Assembly: GCA_046347635.1 (NCBI GenBank) | Contig: JAXMFT010000009.1 | Coordinates: 124,001-188,000 of the forward strand | DNA length: 64,000 nucleotides | From: JAGVSZ01 sp019137045 | Lineage (GTDB): Bacteria; Pseudomonadota; Gammaproteobacteria; Burkholderiales; SG8-39 | Direction: 5' to 3' | Shown here: positions 52,178 through 60,735 of the stretch, one piece after another | How positions within the stretch are numbered: position 1 is the stretch's first letter | Layout: each line of letters starts with the position of its first letter | The notes under the pieces: model-generated | Told to the model about the DNA's origin: nothing | The model's input: the letters and a program-made list of their open reading frames with translations, nothing else | The model's database searches: none | Made by a program: the position numbers and the translations under genes

Positions 52178-53633
52178 CGCGCGGGCGGAAATGGGCGGCG
52201 ATGCGCGCGAGATCGAGGTGCCCGCTCACCGCGTCGGCGAGGCGGTCGATATGCGCTTCGCGCAGCGCGCGGTAGTCGGGCGCGCCGGGCGCGTCGAGCC
52301 CGGCCCATGCGAGCAGCGCGTCGCGCGCCTCGGGATGGTCGAAGAGCCCGTGCAGGTAGGTGCCGAGGATCTGCCCGTCGGCGGAGCGCGCGCCGTCCGG
52401 TCGCGCGCCGAGCCACGCCACCGGCCGCTCGAGCGCGGGGCCGGTCGTGACGCCCATGTGGATCTCGTAGCCGGCGACCGCGGCGTCGGCGAAGGCGAGG
52501 CGCCCGGCGGCGCGCTCGAGCCGCTTCGCCGGCGCGAGCGTCGTCTCGACCTCGAGCAGGCCCAGGCCCGGGGCCGCGCCGGCGGCGCCCTCGACGCCGC
52601 GGGGATCGTCGAGGCGCACGCCGAGCATCTGGAAGCCGCCGCAGATCCCGATGACCTTGCCGCCGTAACGCAGGTGCCGCGCGAGCGCCCGGTCCCAGCC
52701 CGCCGCGCGCAGGTGCGCGAGGTCGGCCTGCACGCTCTTGCTCCCCGGGAGCACCACGAGGTCGGCGGCCGGCATCGGCGCCGCGAGGTCGGCGAACTGC
52801 AGGTCGACCGCCGGGTGCAGCCGCAGGGGATCGAAGTCGGTGTGGTTGCTGATGCGCGGGAGCACCGGCACGACGACGCGCAGCCGCGCGCCGGGCTTGT
52901 CCGGCCGCGCGCGCGGGATCGCGTCCTCGGCTTCGAGATGGAGCCCGTGCAGATAGGGCAGCACGCCGAGCACCGGCTTGCCGGTGCGGCGCTCGAGCCA
53001 GTCGAGCCCCGGATCGAGCAGCGCGCGGTCGCCGCGAAAGCGGTTGACGACGAACCCGACCACCCGCTCGCGCTCGCTCGGCGCGAGCAGCTCGAGCGTC
53101 CCGACCAGGTGCGCGAACACCCCGCCGCGGTCGATGTCGGCGACGAGCAGCACCGGGCAGTCCACCGCCTCGGCGAAGCCCATGTTGGCGACGTCGCCCG
53201 CGCGCAGGTTGATCTCCGCCGGGCTGCCCGCGCCCTCGACGACGATGCAGTCGTAAGCGCGCTCGAGCCGGCGGTAGGCGTCGAGCACGGCGCGCAGCGC
53301 GCGCGGCTTGTACTCGTGATAGGCGAGCGCCTCCATGTTCGCGAGCGGCCGCCCGTGCACGATCACCTGCGCGCCGCAGTCGGAGTTCGGCTTGAGCAGG
53401 ATCGGGTTCATGTCGGTGTGCGGCTCGAGCCCGCAGGCCTGCGCCTGCACCGCCTGCGCGCGGCCGATCTCGCCGCCGTCGACGGTGACCGCGCTGTTGA
53501 GCGCCATGTTCTGCGGCTTGAACGGCGCGACGCGCACCCCGCGCCGCGCGAGCACCCGGCACAGGCCGGCGACGAGCGTGCTCTTGCCCGCGTCGGAGGT
53601 CGTGCCCTGGACCATCAGGGTCGAGTCGATCAT
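52158..53633 (-). CDS. cobQ: Cobyric acid synthase CobQ
   Basis: 491 residues. It amidates four side chains of adenosylcobyrinic a,c-diamide using glutamine and ATP. The N-terminal dethiobiotin-synthetase-like part has QGTTSDAGKST (P-loop) and FKPQNMALNSAVT; the C-terminal class I glutamine amidotransferase has GICGGFQMLG with the catalytic Cys, and the His-Glu pair near LHGLFDHPEAR. Because it works before the nucleotide loop is added, the organism may salvage or make cobyrinic acid elsewhere. It is divergent from cbiB with only 32 bases between start codons. Confidence 0.94.
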   Translation of the reverse strand: MIDSTLMVQGTTSDAGKSTLVAGLCRVLARRGVRVAPFKPQNMALNSAVTVDGGEIGRAQAVQAQACGLEPHTDMNPILLKPNSDCGAQVIVHGRPLANMEALAYHEYKPRALRAVLDAYRRLERAYDCIVVEGAGSPAEINLRAGDVANMGFAEAVDCPVLLVADIDRGGVFAHLVGTLELLAPSERERVVGFVVNRFRGDRALLDPGLDWLERRTGKPVLGVLPYLHGLHLEAEDAIPRARPDKPGARLRVVVPVLPRISNHTDFDPLRLHPAVDLQFADLAAPMPAADLVVLPGSKSVQADLAHLRAAGWDRALARHLRYGGKVIGICGGFQMLGVRLDDPRGVEGAAGAAPGLGLLEVETTLAPAKRLERAAGRLAFADAAVAGYEIHMGVTTGPALERPVAWLGARPDGARSADGQILGTYLHGLFDHPEARDALLAWAGLDAPGAPDYRALREAHIDRLADAVSGHLDLARIAAHFRPRVRAAAP

Positions 53634-53665
53634 GCGCCGATTATCGCATCGGCCATTCGCGCCCC

Positions 53666-54593
53666 ATGACGAGCGCCGCGCTCGCCGCCGCCGCGCTCGC
53701 GCTCGACGCGCTGTGCGGCGAGCCGCGCCGCTTGCATCCGCTCGTGGGCTTCGGCGCGGCCGCGGCGCGGCTCGAGGAGCGGCTGCTCGCGCCGCCGGGG
53801 TTCGCGCAGCGGCCTGCCGCGCGCCTCGCGGGCGCCGGCGCGGTGGTGCTGCTCGTCGCGCCGCCGGTCGCGCTCGTCGCGGCCGCGGGCGCGAGCCTCG
53901 CCGGCCCGGCGGTGGACGTCGTCGTGCTCTACTGCGCGCTCGGCGCGCGCAGCCTCGCGCAGCACGCCGCCGCGGTGGCCGCGCCCCTCGCCGCGGGCGA
54001 CCTCGCGGCCGCGCGCGCGCGTGGCGCTGATCGTGAGCCGCGACACCGCCGACATGGACGCCGCCGACGTGAGCCGCGCGGCGGTCGAGTCGGTGCTCGA
54101 GAACGGGTCGGACGCGGTGTTCGCGACGCTCTTCTGGTTCGCCGTCGCCGGCGGCGCGGGCGCGCTCGCGCACCGGCTCGTCAACACGCTCGACGCGATG
54201 TGGGGCTACCGCACCGAGCGGCTGGGCCGCTTCGGCTGGGCCGCGGCGCGGCTCGACGACGTCCTGAACTGGCTGCCGGCGCGGCTCGCCGCGCTCACCT
54301 ACGCGCTCCTCGGCCGCACGCGCGCCGCCCTCGCGTGCTGGCGCGACCAGGCGCACGCCTGGTACAGCCCCAACGCCGGCCCGGTGATGGCCGCGGGCGC
54401 CGGGGCGCTCGGCGTCTCGCTCGGCGGGCCCGCGCGCTATCACGGCGCGCCGAAAGCCCGCCCCCCGCTCGGCTGCGGCCGCGCACCCGACGCCGCCGAC
54501 ATCGACCGGGCGGTGCGGCTCGTGCAGCGCGGGGTCGTCGTGTGGCTCGTCGGGCTCGCGGCGCTCGACCTGGCGAGGGGGTGGCTTGCTTGA
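53666..54593 (+). CDS. cbiB: Adenosylcobinamide-phosphate synthase CbiB (CobD), one frame break
   Basis: About 309 residues after repair. An integral membrane enzyme that attaches (R)-1-aminopropan-2-ol phosphate to cobyric acid. The start ALDALCGEPRRLHPLVGFG, then after the break VSRDTADMDAADVSRAAVESVLENGSDAVFATLFWF, NTLDAMWGYRTERLGRFGWAAARLDDVLNWLPARL and SPNAGPVMAAGAGALGVSLGG, match the family. The frame shifts within the CG-repeat near 54008-54018 (LAAARA to VALIVSRD). A 2-base indel in this slippery CGCGCGCG run is the likely cause. The stop overlaps the cobD start. Confidence 0.88.
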
Positions 54594-55578
54594 GCACGGC
54601 GGCGGCGTCCTGGCCGCGGCGCGGCGCTACGGGCATGCCCCGGAGCAGTGGCTCGACCTGTCGACCGGCATCAATCCGGTCGGATGGTCGGTGGGCGAGA
54701 TCCCGCGGGAAGCGTGGCAGCGCTTGCCGGAGGACGAGGACGGCCTGCTCGACGTCGCGCGCGGCTACTACGGCAGCGCGCACCTTGCCGCCGCCGCGGG
54801 CTCGCAGGCGGCGATCGAAGCCCTGCCGTGGCTGCGTCCGCCCGGTCCGGTCGCGATCCTCGCCCCCACGTACGCCGAGCACGCCCGCGCCTGGCGGCGC
54901 GCCGGCCACCGGGTGCTCGAGGCGTCGGCCGCGGAAGTGCCGGCGCTGCTCGACCGCGTCGACGCGCTGGTGGCGTGCAACCCGAACAACCCGACCGGCG
55001 AGCGCCTGCCCCGCGCGCTGCTGCACGCGTGGCAAGCGCGGCTCGCGGCGCGGGACGGCTGGCTCGTCGTGGACGAGGCGTACGCCGACGCGGATCCCGC
55101 CGAGAGCCTCGCGCGCGACTGCGGGCGCGCGGGCCTGATCGTGCTGCGCTCGCCCGGCAAGTTCTTCGGGCTCGCCGGCATCCGGCTCGGCTTCGCGCTC
55201 GGCTCGCCCGCGCTCGTCGCGGCGCTCGCCGAGCGGCTCGGCCCGTGGCCCGCGAGCGGCCCGGCGCGCTGGGTCGGGGCGCGCGCGCTCGCCGACCGCG
55301 CGTGGCAGCAGGCCGCGCGCGCACGGCTCGGCGCGGCCGCCGCGCAGCTGGCCGCCCTGCTCGACGCGCACGGTTTGCGCGTCGCGGGCAGCACGGCGCT
55401 GTTCGCGTGGGTCCCCACGCCGCGCGCCGCGGCCCTGGGCGAATTCCTCGCGGCGCGCGCGATCCTGGTGCGCGTCTTCGCCGCGCCGTCGGGCGTCCGG
55501 TTCGGCCTGCCCGGATCGCCGCAGGCGTTTGCCCGGCTGCAGGCGGCCTTGGCCGCCTGGCGGCAAGGCGATGCGTAG
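54586..55578 (+). CDS. cobD: L-threonine-O-3-phosphate decarboxylase (CobD; CobC in Pseudomonas naming)
   Basis: 330 residues from a TTG at 54586 that overlaps the cbiB stop; LEHGGGVLAAARRYG begins the protein as usual. A PLP-dependent fold type I enzyme: WLDLSTGINPVGW, the CNPNNPTG loop, VDEAYADAD (PLP-binding Asp), and the Schiff-base lysine in LRSPGKFFGLAGIRLGF. It makes (R)-1-aminopropan-2-ol phosphate for CbiB. It is followed by btuF with an eight-base overlap. Note that CobC in the Pseudomonas system and CobC phosphatase in Salmonella are different proteins. Confidence 0.92.
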   Translation: MLEHGGGVLAAARRYGHAPEQWLDLSTGINPVGWSVGEIPREAWQRLPEDEDGLLDVARGYYGSAHLAAAAGSQAAIEALPWLRPPGPVAILAPTYAEHARAWRRAGHRVLEASAAEVPALLDRVDALVACNPNNPTGERLPRALLHAWQARLAARDGWLVVDEAYADADPAESLARDCGRAGLIVLRSPGKFFGLAGIRLGFALGSPALVAALAERLGPWPASGPARWVGARALADRAWQQAARARLGAAAAQLAALLDAHGLRVAGSTALFAWVPTPRAAALGEFLAARAILVRVFAAPSGVRFGLPGSPQAFARLQAALAAWRQGDA

Positions 55579-56449
55579 TCTCCTCGCGCTGCTGCTCGTG
55601 TTCGCGGCGCATGCGGCGTGCGCCGAGGTGGCGGTCGTCGACGACACCGGCGCACGCGTCGTGCTCGCCGCGCCCGCGCGGCGCATCGTGAGCCTCGCGC
55701 CGCACGTCACCGAGCTGCTGTTCGCGGCCGGCGCGGGCGCGCGGGTCGTCGGCGTCGTCGACTACAGCGACTATCCGCCCGCGGCCAGGGCGCTCCCCCG
55801 CGTGGGCGGCTACAGCCGCATCGACTTCGAGGCGATCCTCGCGCTCAAGCCCGACCTCGTGGTGGGGTGGCGGAGCGGCAACGGACCGGACACCCTCGAG
55901 CGGCTGCGGCGCCTCGGCCTGCCGGTCTTCGCGTCGCAGCCGGGCACGCTGCCGCAGATCGCCCAGACCCTCGAGCGGCTCGGCGCGCTCGCCGGGACCG
56001 CGGCGGCGGCCGACCGCGCGGCCGCCGCGTTCCGCGCGCGCTACGCAGCGCTGCGCGCGCGCTATGCGGGCCGCGACGAGGTGCGCGTGTTCTACGCGAT
56101 CTGGCATCGCCCGCCGATCACCGTCAACGACGCGCACATGATCAGCGACGTGATCCGGCTGTGCGGCGGGCGCAACGTGTTCGGCCGGCTGGCCGCGCTC
56201 GCGCCGACGGTGAACGAGGAGGACGTCGTGCGCGCCGACCCGGAAGCGATCGTCGCGAGCGGCGACGGCGACGAGCGGCCGCAATGGCTCGACGACTGGA
56301 AGCGCTGGCCGCGGCTCACCGCGGTCGAGCGCGGCAATCTCTACGCGGTTCCGGCGCAGCTCATCCAGCGCCCGACGCCGCGCGTGCTGGACGGCGCCGA
56401 GCGGCTCTGCGCCGCGCTCGAGGACGCGCGGCGCAAGCGGCCGCGCTGA
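55571..56449 (+). CDS. btuF: Periplasmic cobalamin-binding protein BtuF-like
   Basis: 292 residues from the ATG at 55571. A signal peptide ends at ACAE, then a two-lobed helical-backbone binding protein: RIVSLAPHVTELLFAAGAG, VGGYSRIDFEAILALKPDLVV, FYAIWHRPPITVNDAHMISDVIRLCGGRNVF. These fit BtuF and related corrinoid/siderophore binders; the neighbours settle on cobalamin. Its ABC partners btuC and btuD lie convergently on the other strand just downstream (56464-58211). Confidence 0.9.
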   Translation: MRSLLALLLVFAAHAACAEVAVVDDTGARVVLAAPARRIVSLAPHVTELLFAAGAGARVVGVVDYSDYPPAARALPRVGGYSRIDFEAILALKPDLVVGWRSGNGPDTLERLRRLGLPVFASQPGTLPQIAQTLERLGALAGTAAAADRAAAAFRARYAALRARYAGRDEVRVFYAIWHRPPITVNDAHMISDVIRLCGGRNVFGRLAALAPTVNEEDVVRADPEAIVASGDGDERPQWLDDWKRWPRLTAVERGNLYAVPAQLIQRPTPRVLDGAERLCAALEDARRKRPR

Positions 56450-56463
56450 GCCGCGGGCGGCGC

Positions 56464-57237
56464 TCAGCCCGGGACGAACACCGGCCCGCGCGGGCCCTCG
56501 ATCCGCGCCACCGGGTGCGCGTAGAGCCGCCCGAGCGTGCGCGGCTCGAGCACCTCCGGCACCGGCCCCTGCGCCGTCTCCCCGCCGCCGAAGATGAGCA
56601 GCGCGTGCGTGCAATAGCGCGCGGCGAGGTTCACGTCGTGCAGGGTCATCACCAGCGCCTTACCCTGCGGCGTGGCCGCCGCGGCGAGCGCGTCGAGGAT
56701 GGCGACCTGGTGGTGGAGGTCGAGATGGCTGCTCGGCTCGTCGAGCAGCATGAGCGCCGGGTCCTGCGCGAGCAGCGCGGCGATCGAGACCCGGCGCCGC
56801 TCGCCGCCGGACAGCGTGCCGAGGCGGCGCTCGTCGCAGCCCGCGAGCGCCACGCGCGCGAGCGCCGCGCGCGCCGCCGCGACGTCCGCCGCGCTCTCCC
56901 AGGCCCACGGGGCGACGTGCGGATGCCGTCCGGCCAGCACCGCCTCGAGCGCCGTGGCCTCGAACGCATCGTGCTCCGACTGCAGCAGCATGCCGCGCAG
57001 GCGCGCGCGCGCGCGGCCGCTCGCCGCGGCGAGCGGCCGGCCGGCGAGCAGCCCCTCCCCCGCCTGCGGGGGGCGCAGGCCCGCGAGCGTGCGCAGCAGC
57101 GTGGTCTTGCCGACGCCGTTCACGCCGAGCACCGCCCAGCGCTCGCCGCGCGCGACGCGCAGCGCCAGCCGGTCGCAGACCGTCTTGGCGGCGATCTCGA
57201 CCGCGAGCGCGCGCGCCTCGAGCAGCGGCGCGCTCAT
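56464..57237 (-). CDS. btuD: ABC transporter ATP-binding protein, cobalamin import (BtuD-like)
   Basis: 257 residues. Walker A GVNGVGKTTLL, signature LSGGERRRV, Walker B LMLLDEPSSHLDLHHQ and the switch histidine in TLHDVNLAARY are all present. It starts MSAPLLEARALAVEIAAKTVC with the ATG overlapping the btuC stop (ATGA). The FecE/BtuD subfamily fits; the cob context points to corrinoid. It is the last gene of the cobT-cobC-cobS-btuC-btuD run. Confidence 0.9.
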   Translation of the reverse strand: MSAPLLEARALAVEIAAKTVCDRLALRVARGERWAVLGVNGVGKTTLLRTLAGLRPPQAGEGLLAGRPLAAASGRARARLRGMLLQSEHDAFEATALEAVLAGRHPHVAPWAWESAADVAAARAALARVALAGCDERRLGTLSGGERRRVSIAALLAQDPALMLLDEPSSHLDLHHQVAILDALAAAATPQGKALVMTLHDVNLAARYCTHALLIFGGGETAQGPVPEVLEPRTLGRLYAHPVARIEGPRGPVFVPG

Positions 57238-58211
57238 CGGCTGCGGCGCACGAGCAGCGCGAGGAAGAGCGGCACGCCGATGACCGCGGTCACCACGCCC
57301 ACCGGGAGCTGCTGCGGGGCGAGGAGCGTGCGCGCGAGCGTGTCGGCGAGGACGAGCAGCGCGCCGCCGCCGAGCGCGGCCGCGGGGACGAGCACGCGGT
57401 GGTCGTGGCCCGCGGCGAGGCGCACGAGGTGCGGCACCACGAGGCCGATGAAGCCGATCGTCCCCGCCGTGACCACGGCCGCGGCGGTGAGCGCCGCGGC
57501 GACGAGGAGGACGGCGAGGCGCGTCGGCGCGACCTCGACGCCGAGGAGCGCCGCCTGGTCGTCGCCCTGGGCGAGCAGGTTCAGCTTGCGCGCGAGCACG
57601 AGCGCCGCGGCGCCGCCGACCGCCAGGGCCGCCAGGGACGGCCCGCCGCCGGTCGCGAGGCTGAGATCGCCCATCAGCCAGAAGAGCATCCCGCGCAGGC
57701 GCTGGTCGGGGGCGACCGCCAGCATGAACGTGACGACCGCGCCCCAGCCGGCGGCGATGATCACGCCGACGAGCAGGAGGCGGGTGGGCATCCACCTGCC
57801 CCCTACGCGCCCGAGCACGAGCACCAGGGCGGTCGACGCCGCCGCGCCCGCGAACGCCGCGCCGGGGACCACGAGCCCGGCGGCGCCGGCCAGGATCGCG
57901 CCGAGCGCGCCCACCGCCGCGCCGCCCGAGATGCCGAGCACGTACGGGTCGGCGAGCGGATTGCGGACCAGCACCTGCATCAGCACGCCCGCGACCGCGA
58001 GCAGGCCGCCGGTCGCGAAGGCATCGAGCGCGCGCGGCAGGCGCAGCTCGCGCACGATGTCCCCGTCCAGCGCGCCGGGCGGCGCGCGCAGCGCGTCGAG
58101 GACGGCGCCCGGCGCGATCGCGACGCTGCCCGCCACGAGCGCGATCGCGACGCTGGCGAGCGCGAACAGCGCGAGCGCGCCGAGCAGGAACGCGTGGCGC
58201 GCGCCGATCAT
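57234..58211 (-). CDS. btuC: FecCD-family ABC permease, cobalamin import (BtuC-like)
   Basis: 325 residues, about ten membrane helices. It carries the FecCD marks RLPRALDAFATGGLLAVAGVLMQVLVRNPLADPYVLGISGGAAVGA near the start, QLRGM-type WLMGDLSLA, and the C-terminal GTIGFIGLVVPHLVRLAAGHDHRVLVPAAALGGGALLVLADTLARTLL. It forms the channel with BtuD and receives cobalamin from BtuF. The ATG overlaps the cobS stop. Confidence 0.92.
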   Translation of the reverse strand: MIGARHAFLLGALALFALASVAIALVAGSVAIAPGAVLDALRAPPGALDGDIVRELRLPRALDAFATGGLLAVAGVLMQVLVRNPLADPYVLGISGGAAVGALGAILAGAAGLVVPGAAFAGAAASTALVLVLGRVGGRWMPTRLLLVGVIIAAGWGAVVTFMLAVAPDQRLRGMLFWLMGDLSLATGGGPSLAALAVGGAAALVLARKLNLLAQGDDQAALLGVEVAPTRLAVLLVAAALTAAAVVTAGTIGFIGLVVPHLVRLAAGHDHRVLVPAAALGGGALLVLADTLARTLLAPQQLPVGVVTAVIGVPLFLALLVRRSR

Positions 58212-58993
58212 CGCTGCGCCCAGACGGCGCAGGCCACCGCGACGACCGCGAGGAGCGCGGTCTCGCAGATCTCGATGCCGGCGCCGAGCGCGTCCCCGGT
58301 CATGCCGCCCAGCCGGCGCCTGAGAAAGGCCCACCACAGCGCGATCGCGACCGGCGCGACCGCGAGCGGCGCAAAGACCCACACGCTGGCGGCGAGGAGC
58401 GCGATGGCCCAGACGGCGACGCTCGCGCGCTGCGCGCGCCAGGCGAAGCGCTCGCCGCTGCCCGGCGCGAGCGGCGGCAGCGACTGCGACCAGACCACCG
58501 CGCCGAGACGCGCCCAGGGGGGGACGAGGGCGAGCGCGACGAGCAGGGCCGCGTCGCCGGCGATCGCCGCGGCGCGCCCCGCGTCGGCGAGCGGCGGGAG
58601 CGCCCGGGCCGCGAGCGCGAGCAGGACGAGCTTCGTCGCGAGCACCAGCACCAGGGCGATCACGCCGAAGGCGCCGACGTGCGGATCGCGCAGCACTTCC
58701 AGCACGCGCCGCGGATCGCGGTGCGCGGCGCCGAGCGCGTCGGCGAGGTCGGCCAGCCCGTCGAGGTGCAGCGCGCCGGTGATCCACACCCAGACGAGCA
58801 GGCCGGCGATCGCGCCCAGCCACGGGTCGACGCGCGCGCCGAGCGCGAGCGCGGCGGCCACCGCGGCGCCGATCACCGCGCCGACGAGCGGGAACCAGAT
58901 CGCCGCGCGGGCGAGCTCCCCGGGCTCGAACCCGGCGAGCCGCGGCGTCGGGAGCCGCGTGAGGAACTGGAACGCGAGGACGAGCCCGCGCAT
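58208..58993 (-). CDS. cobS: Adenosylcobinamide-GDP ribazoletransferase CobS
   Basis: 261 residues, several hydrophobic helices. It joins adenosylcobinamide-GDP to alpha-ribazole (phosphate) at the membrane. The start FQFLTRLPTPRLAGFEPGELARAAIWFPLVG and GALHLDGLADLADALGA (aspartates likely bind metal) then RDPHVGAFGVIALVLVLATKLVLL are diagnostic. GGMTGDALGAGIEICE near the end also matches. It is two bases downstream of cobC and overlaps btuC. Confidence 0.94.
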   Translation of the reverse strand: MRGLVLAFQFLTRLPTPRLAGFEPGELARAAIWFPLVGAVIGAAVAAALALGARVDPWLGAIAGLLVWVWITGALHLDGLADLADALGAAHRDPRRVLEVLRDPHVGAFGVIALVLVLATKLVLLALAARALPPLADAGRAAAIAGDAALLVALALVPPWARLGAVVWSQSLPPLAPGSGERFAWRAQRASVAVWAIALLAASVWVFAPLAVAPVAIALWWAFLRRRLGGMTGDALGAGIEICETALLAVVAVACAVWAQR

Positions 58994-58995
58994 CG

Positions 58996-59598
58996 TCAGG
59001 CGGCGAAGTTGAGCGCGAGGAGCCGCGGCGGCTCGCCCGCGGCGAGCGACAGGCGGCAGGTCGCCGCCGGCGGCAGGGCGATGCGGCCGAAGCTCGTCGG
59101 CGGCAGGCGGAGCGCGTCGGCGACGAGCGCCTGGATCACGCCCGCGTGCGTGACGAGCAGCGCGTGCCCGCGCTGCGCGCTCGTCCACTGCGCGAACGCG
59201 GTGCGCACCCGCGCCGCGAAGTCCAGGTAGTGCTCGCCGCCGGGCGGCGCCACCGCGCTCGGGTCGCGGCGGAACGCCGCGAGCCGATCCGGATCGAGGG
59301 CGCGCGCCTCCTCGGTGTCGAGCTCCTCCCAGGCGCCGAAGCGCAGCTCGGCGAACTCCGCCGCGACGACGAGCGGGAGGCCGCGCGCCGCCGCGACGCT
59401 CTCGGCGAAGGTGCGGCAGCGCACGAGCGGCGAGCACGCGATCGCCGCGATCGGCGGCTCGTCGATCGCGGTGAGCGCGCGCTGCATCTGCGCCCAGCCG
59501 GTTTCGCTGAGCGGCGGGTCGGAGGCGCCGCGGAAGACGTTCGGCCGCCCCGCCACCGCGCCGTGCCTGAGCAGCGTGACGAGCAGCGGCCCGGTCAT
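58996..59598 (-). CDS. cobC: Alpha-ribazole phosphatase (histidine phosphatase family)
   Basis: 200 residues. The phosphohistidine motif is LLRHGAV near residue 10, with PPLSETGWAQM, ACSPLVRCRTFAES, the acidic ELRFGAWEELDTEEA region and the second histidine in LLVTHAGVIQAL. In this setting it should remove the 5' phosphate from alpha-ribazole phosphate. Phosphoglycerate-mutase-like proteins share the motif, so the cob context is what decides. Overlaps cobT by four bases. Confidence 0.88.
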   Translation of the reverse strand: MTGPLLVTLLRHGAVAGRPNVFRGASDPPLSETGWAQMQRALTAIDEPPIAAIACSPLVRCRTFAESVAAARGLPLVVAAEFAELRFGAWEELDTEEARALDPDRLAAFRRDPSAVAPPGGEHYLDFAARVRTAFAQWTSAQRGHALLVTHAGVIQALVADALRLPPTSFGRIALPPAATCRLSLAAGEPPRLLALNFAA

Positions 59599-60638
59599 GC
59601 GCGCGCGGCGACGCCCGCCTCGGCGAAGGTGGCCATCTCCGCGTGCAGCTTCAGCGCGGCGTTCACGAGCGGGACGACGAGCGCGGCGCCGGTCCCTTCG
59701 CCGAGGCGCAGGGCGAGGTCGACGAGCGGCTCGAGCCCGAGCGCGCGCAGCGCGTGGCGGTGGCCGAGCTCGACCGAGGCGTGCGAGGCGAGGAGCCAGT
59801 CCACGACGCGCGGCTCCACGGCGCGCGCCGCCAGGGCGGCGGCGGCGGCGATGAAGCCGTCGACGAGCGCCGGCACGCCGCTGCGCGCCGCCGCGAGGAA
59901 GTAGCCCGCGATCGCCGCGATCTCGAGGCCGCCGAGCTCGGCGAGCCAGTCGAGGCCGTCGCGCGGCGCGCGTGCGCGCGCGCGCTCGAGCGCGTGCGCG
60001 ACGATCTCGACCTTGCGCGCGTGCGTCGCGGCGTCGATCCCGGTGCCGTGCCCGACGATGCGGGCGGGCGGCTCGCCGCCGAACGCGCACACGAGGCACG
60101 CCGAGGCGGTGGTGTTGCCGATGCCCATCTCGCCCGCGATCAGCAGCGTCGCGCCGGCGGCGACGTCGGCCGCGGCGCGCTCGGCGCCGACCGCGAGCGC
60201 GCGCTCGGCCTCGGCGCGCGTCATGGCGGGCGCGGCGGCGAGGTCCGCGGTGCCGGGGCGCACCTTCGCCTGCACGACGGTGGCGAGCGCGTCGAGCGGC
60301 GCGGCGACGCCGACGTCGACGACGGTGAGCCGCGCCCCGAGCGCGCGCGCGAGGACGTTGATCGCGGCCCCGCCGCGGGCGAAGTTCGCGACCATCTGCG
60401 CGGTGACCTCGCTCGGGTAGGCCGACACGCCGCGCGCCGCGACGCCGTGATCGGCGGCGAAGACGGTGATCGCCGGCGTGACCGGCACCGGGATCGCGCG
60501 GCGCTGCCGCGCCGCGAACCAGCACGCCAGGTCCTCGAGCCGGCCGAGCGCGCCCTGCGGCTTGGTCAGCGTGGCCTGGCGCGCGCACGCCGCGGCGAAC
60601 GCGCCTTCGTCGGGCGCCGGGATCGTAGTCGTGACCAT
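59595..60638 (-). CDS. cobT: Nicotinate-nucleotide--dimethylbenzimidazole phosphoribosyltransferase CobT
   Basis: 347 residues from the ATG at 60638. It activates 5,6-dimethylbenzimidazole to alpha-ribazole phosphate. TKPQGALGRLEDLACWFAARQ, VFAADHGVAARGVSAYPSEVTAQMVANF, GEMGIGNTTASACL and the C-terminal catalytic glutamate in LRLGEGTGAAL are the family features. It is the first gene of its run. No riboswitch is seen in the 97 bases before it, so unlike btuB it may not be cobalamin-controlled at the RNA level. Confidence 0.95.
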   Translation of the reverse strand: MVTTTIPAPDEGAFAAACARQATLTKPQGALGRLEDLACWFAARQRRAIPVPVTPAITVFAADHGVAARGVSAYPSEVTAQMVANFARGGAAINVLARALGARLTVVDVGVAAPLDALATVVQAKVRPGTADLAAAPAMTRAEAERALAVGAERAAADVAAGATLLIAGEMGIGNTTASACLVCAFGGEPPARIVGHGTGIDAATHARKVEIVAHALERARARAPRDGLDWLAELGGLEIAAIAGYFLAAARSGVPALVDGFIAAAAALAARAVEPRVVDWLLASHASVELGHRHALRALGLEPLVDLALRLGEGTGAALVVPLVNAALKLHAEMATFAEAGVAARA

Positions 60639-60735
60639 GGCGCCGATTGTAACGGCTGCGCCCGCCGCTCCGGCTGCGCGCGCTCGTGCGGCGACGGGCG
60701 CATGCGGCGCGCGAAGCCTGCTATCGTGCGCGCCC

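Noticed and set aside
60639..60735. A second cobalamin riboswitch before cobT
   Set aside because: The gap is only 97 bases and none of the conserved core elements (CCCCGCAACGG, GCCACTG) occur.
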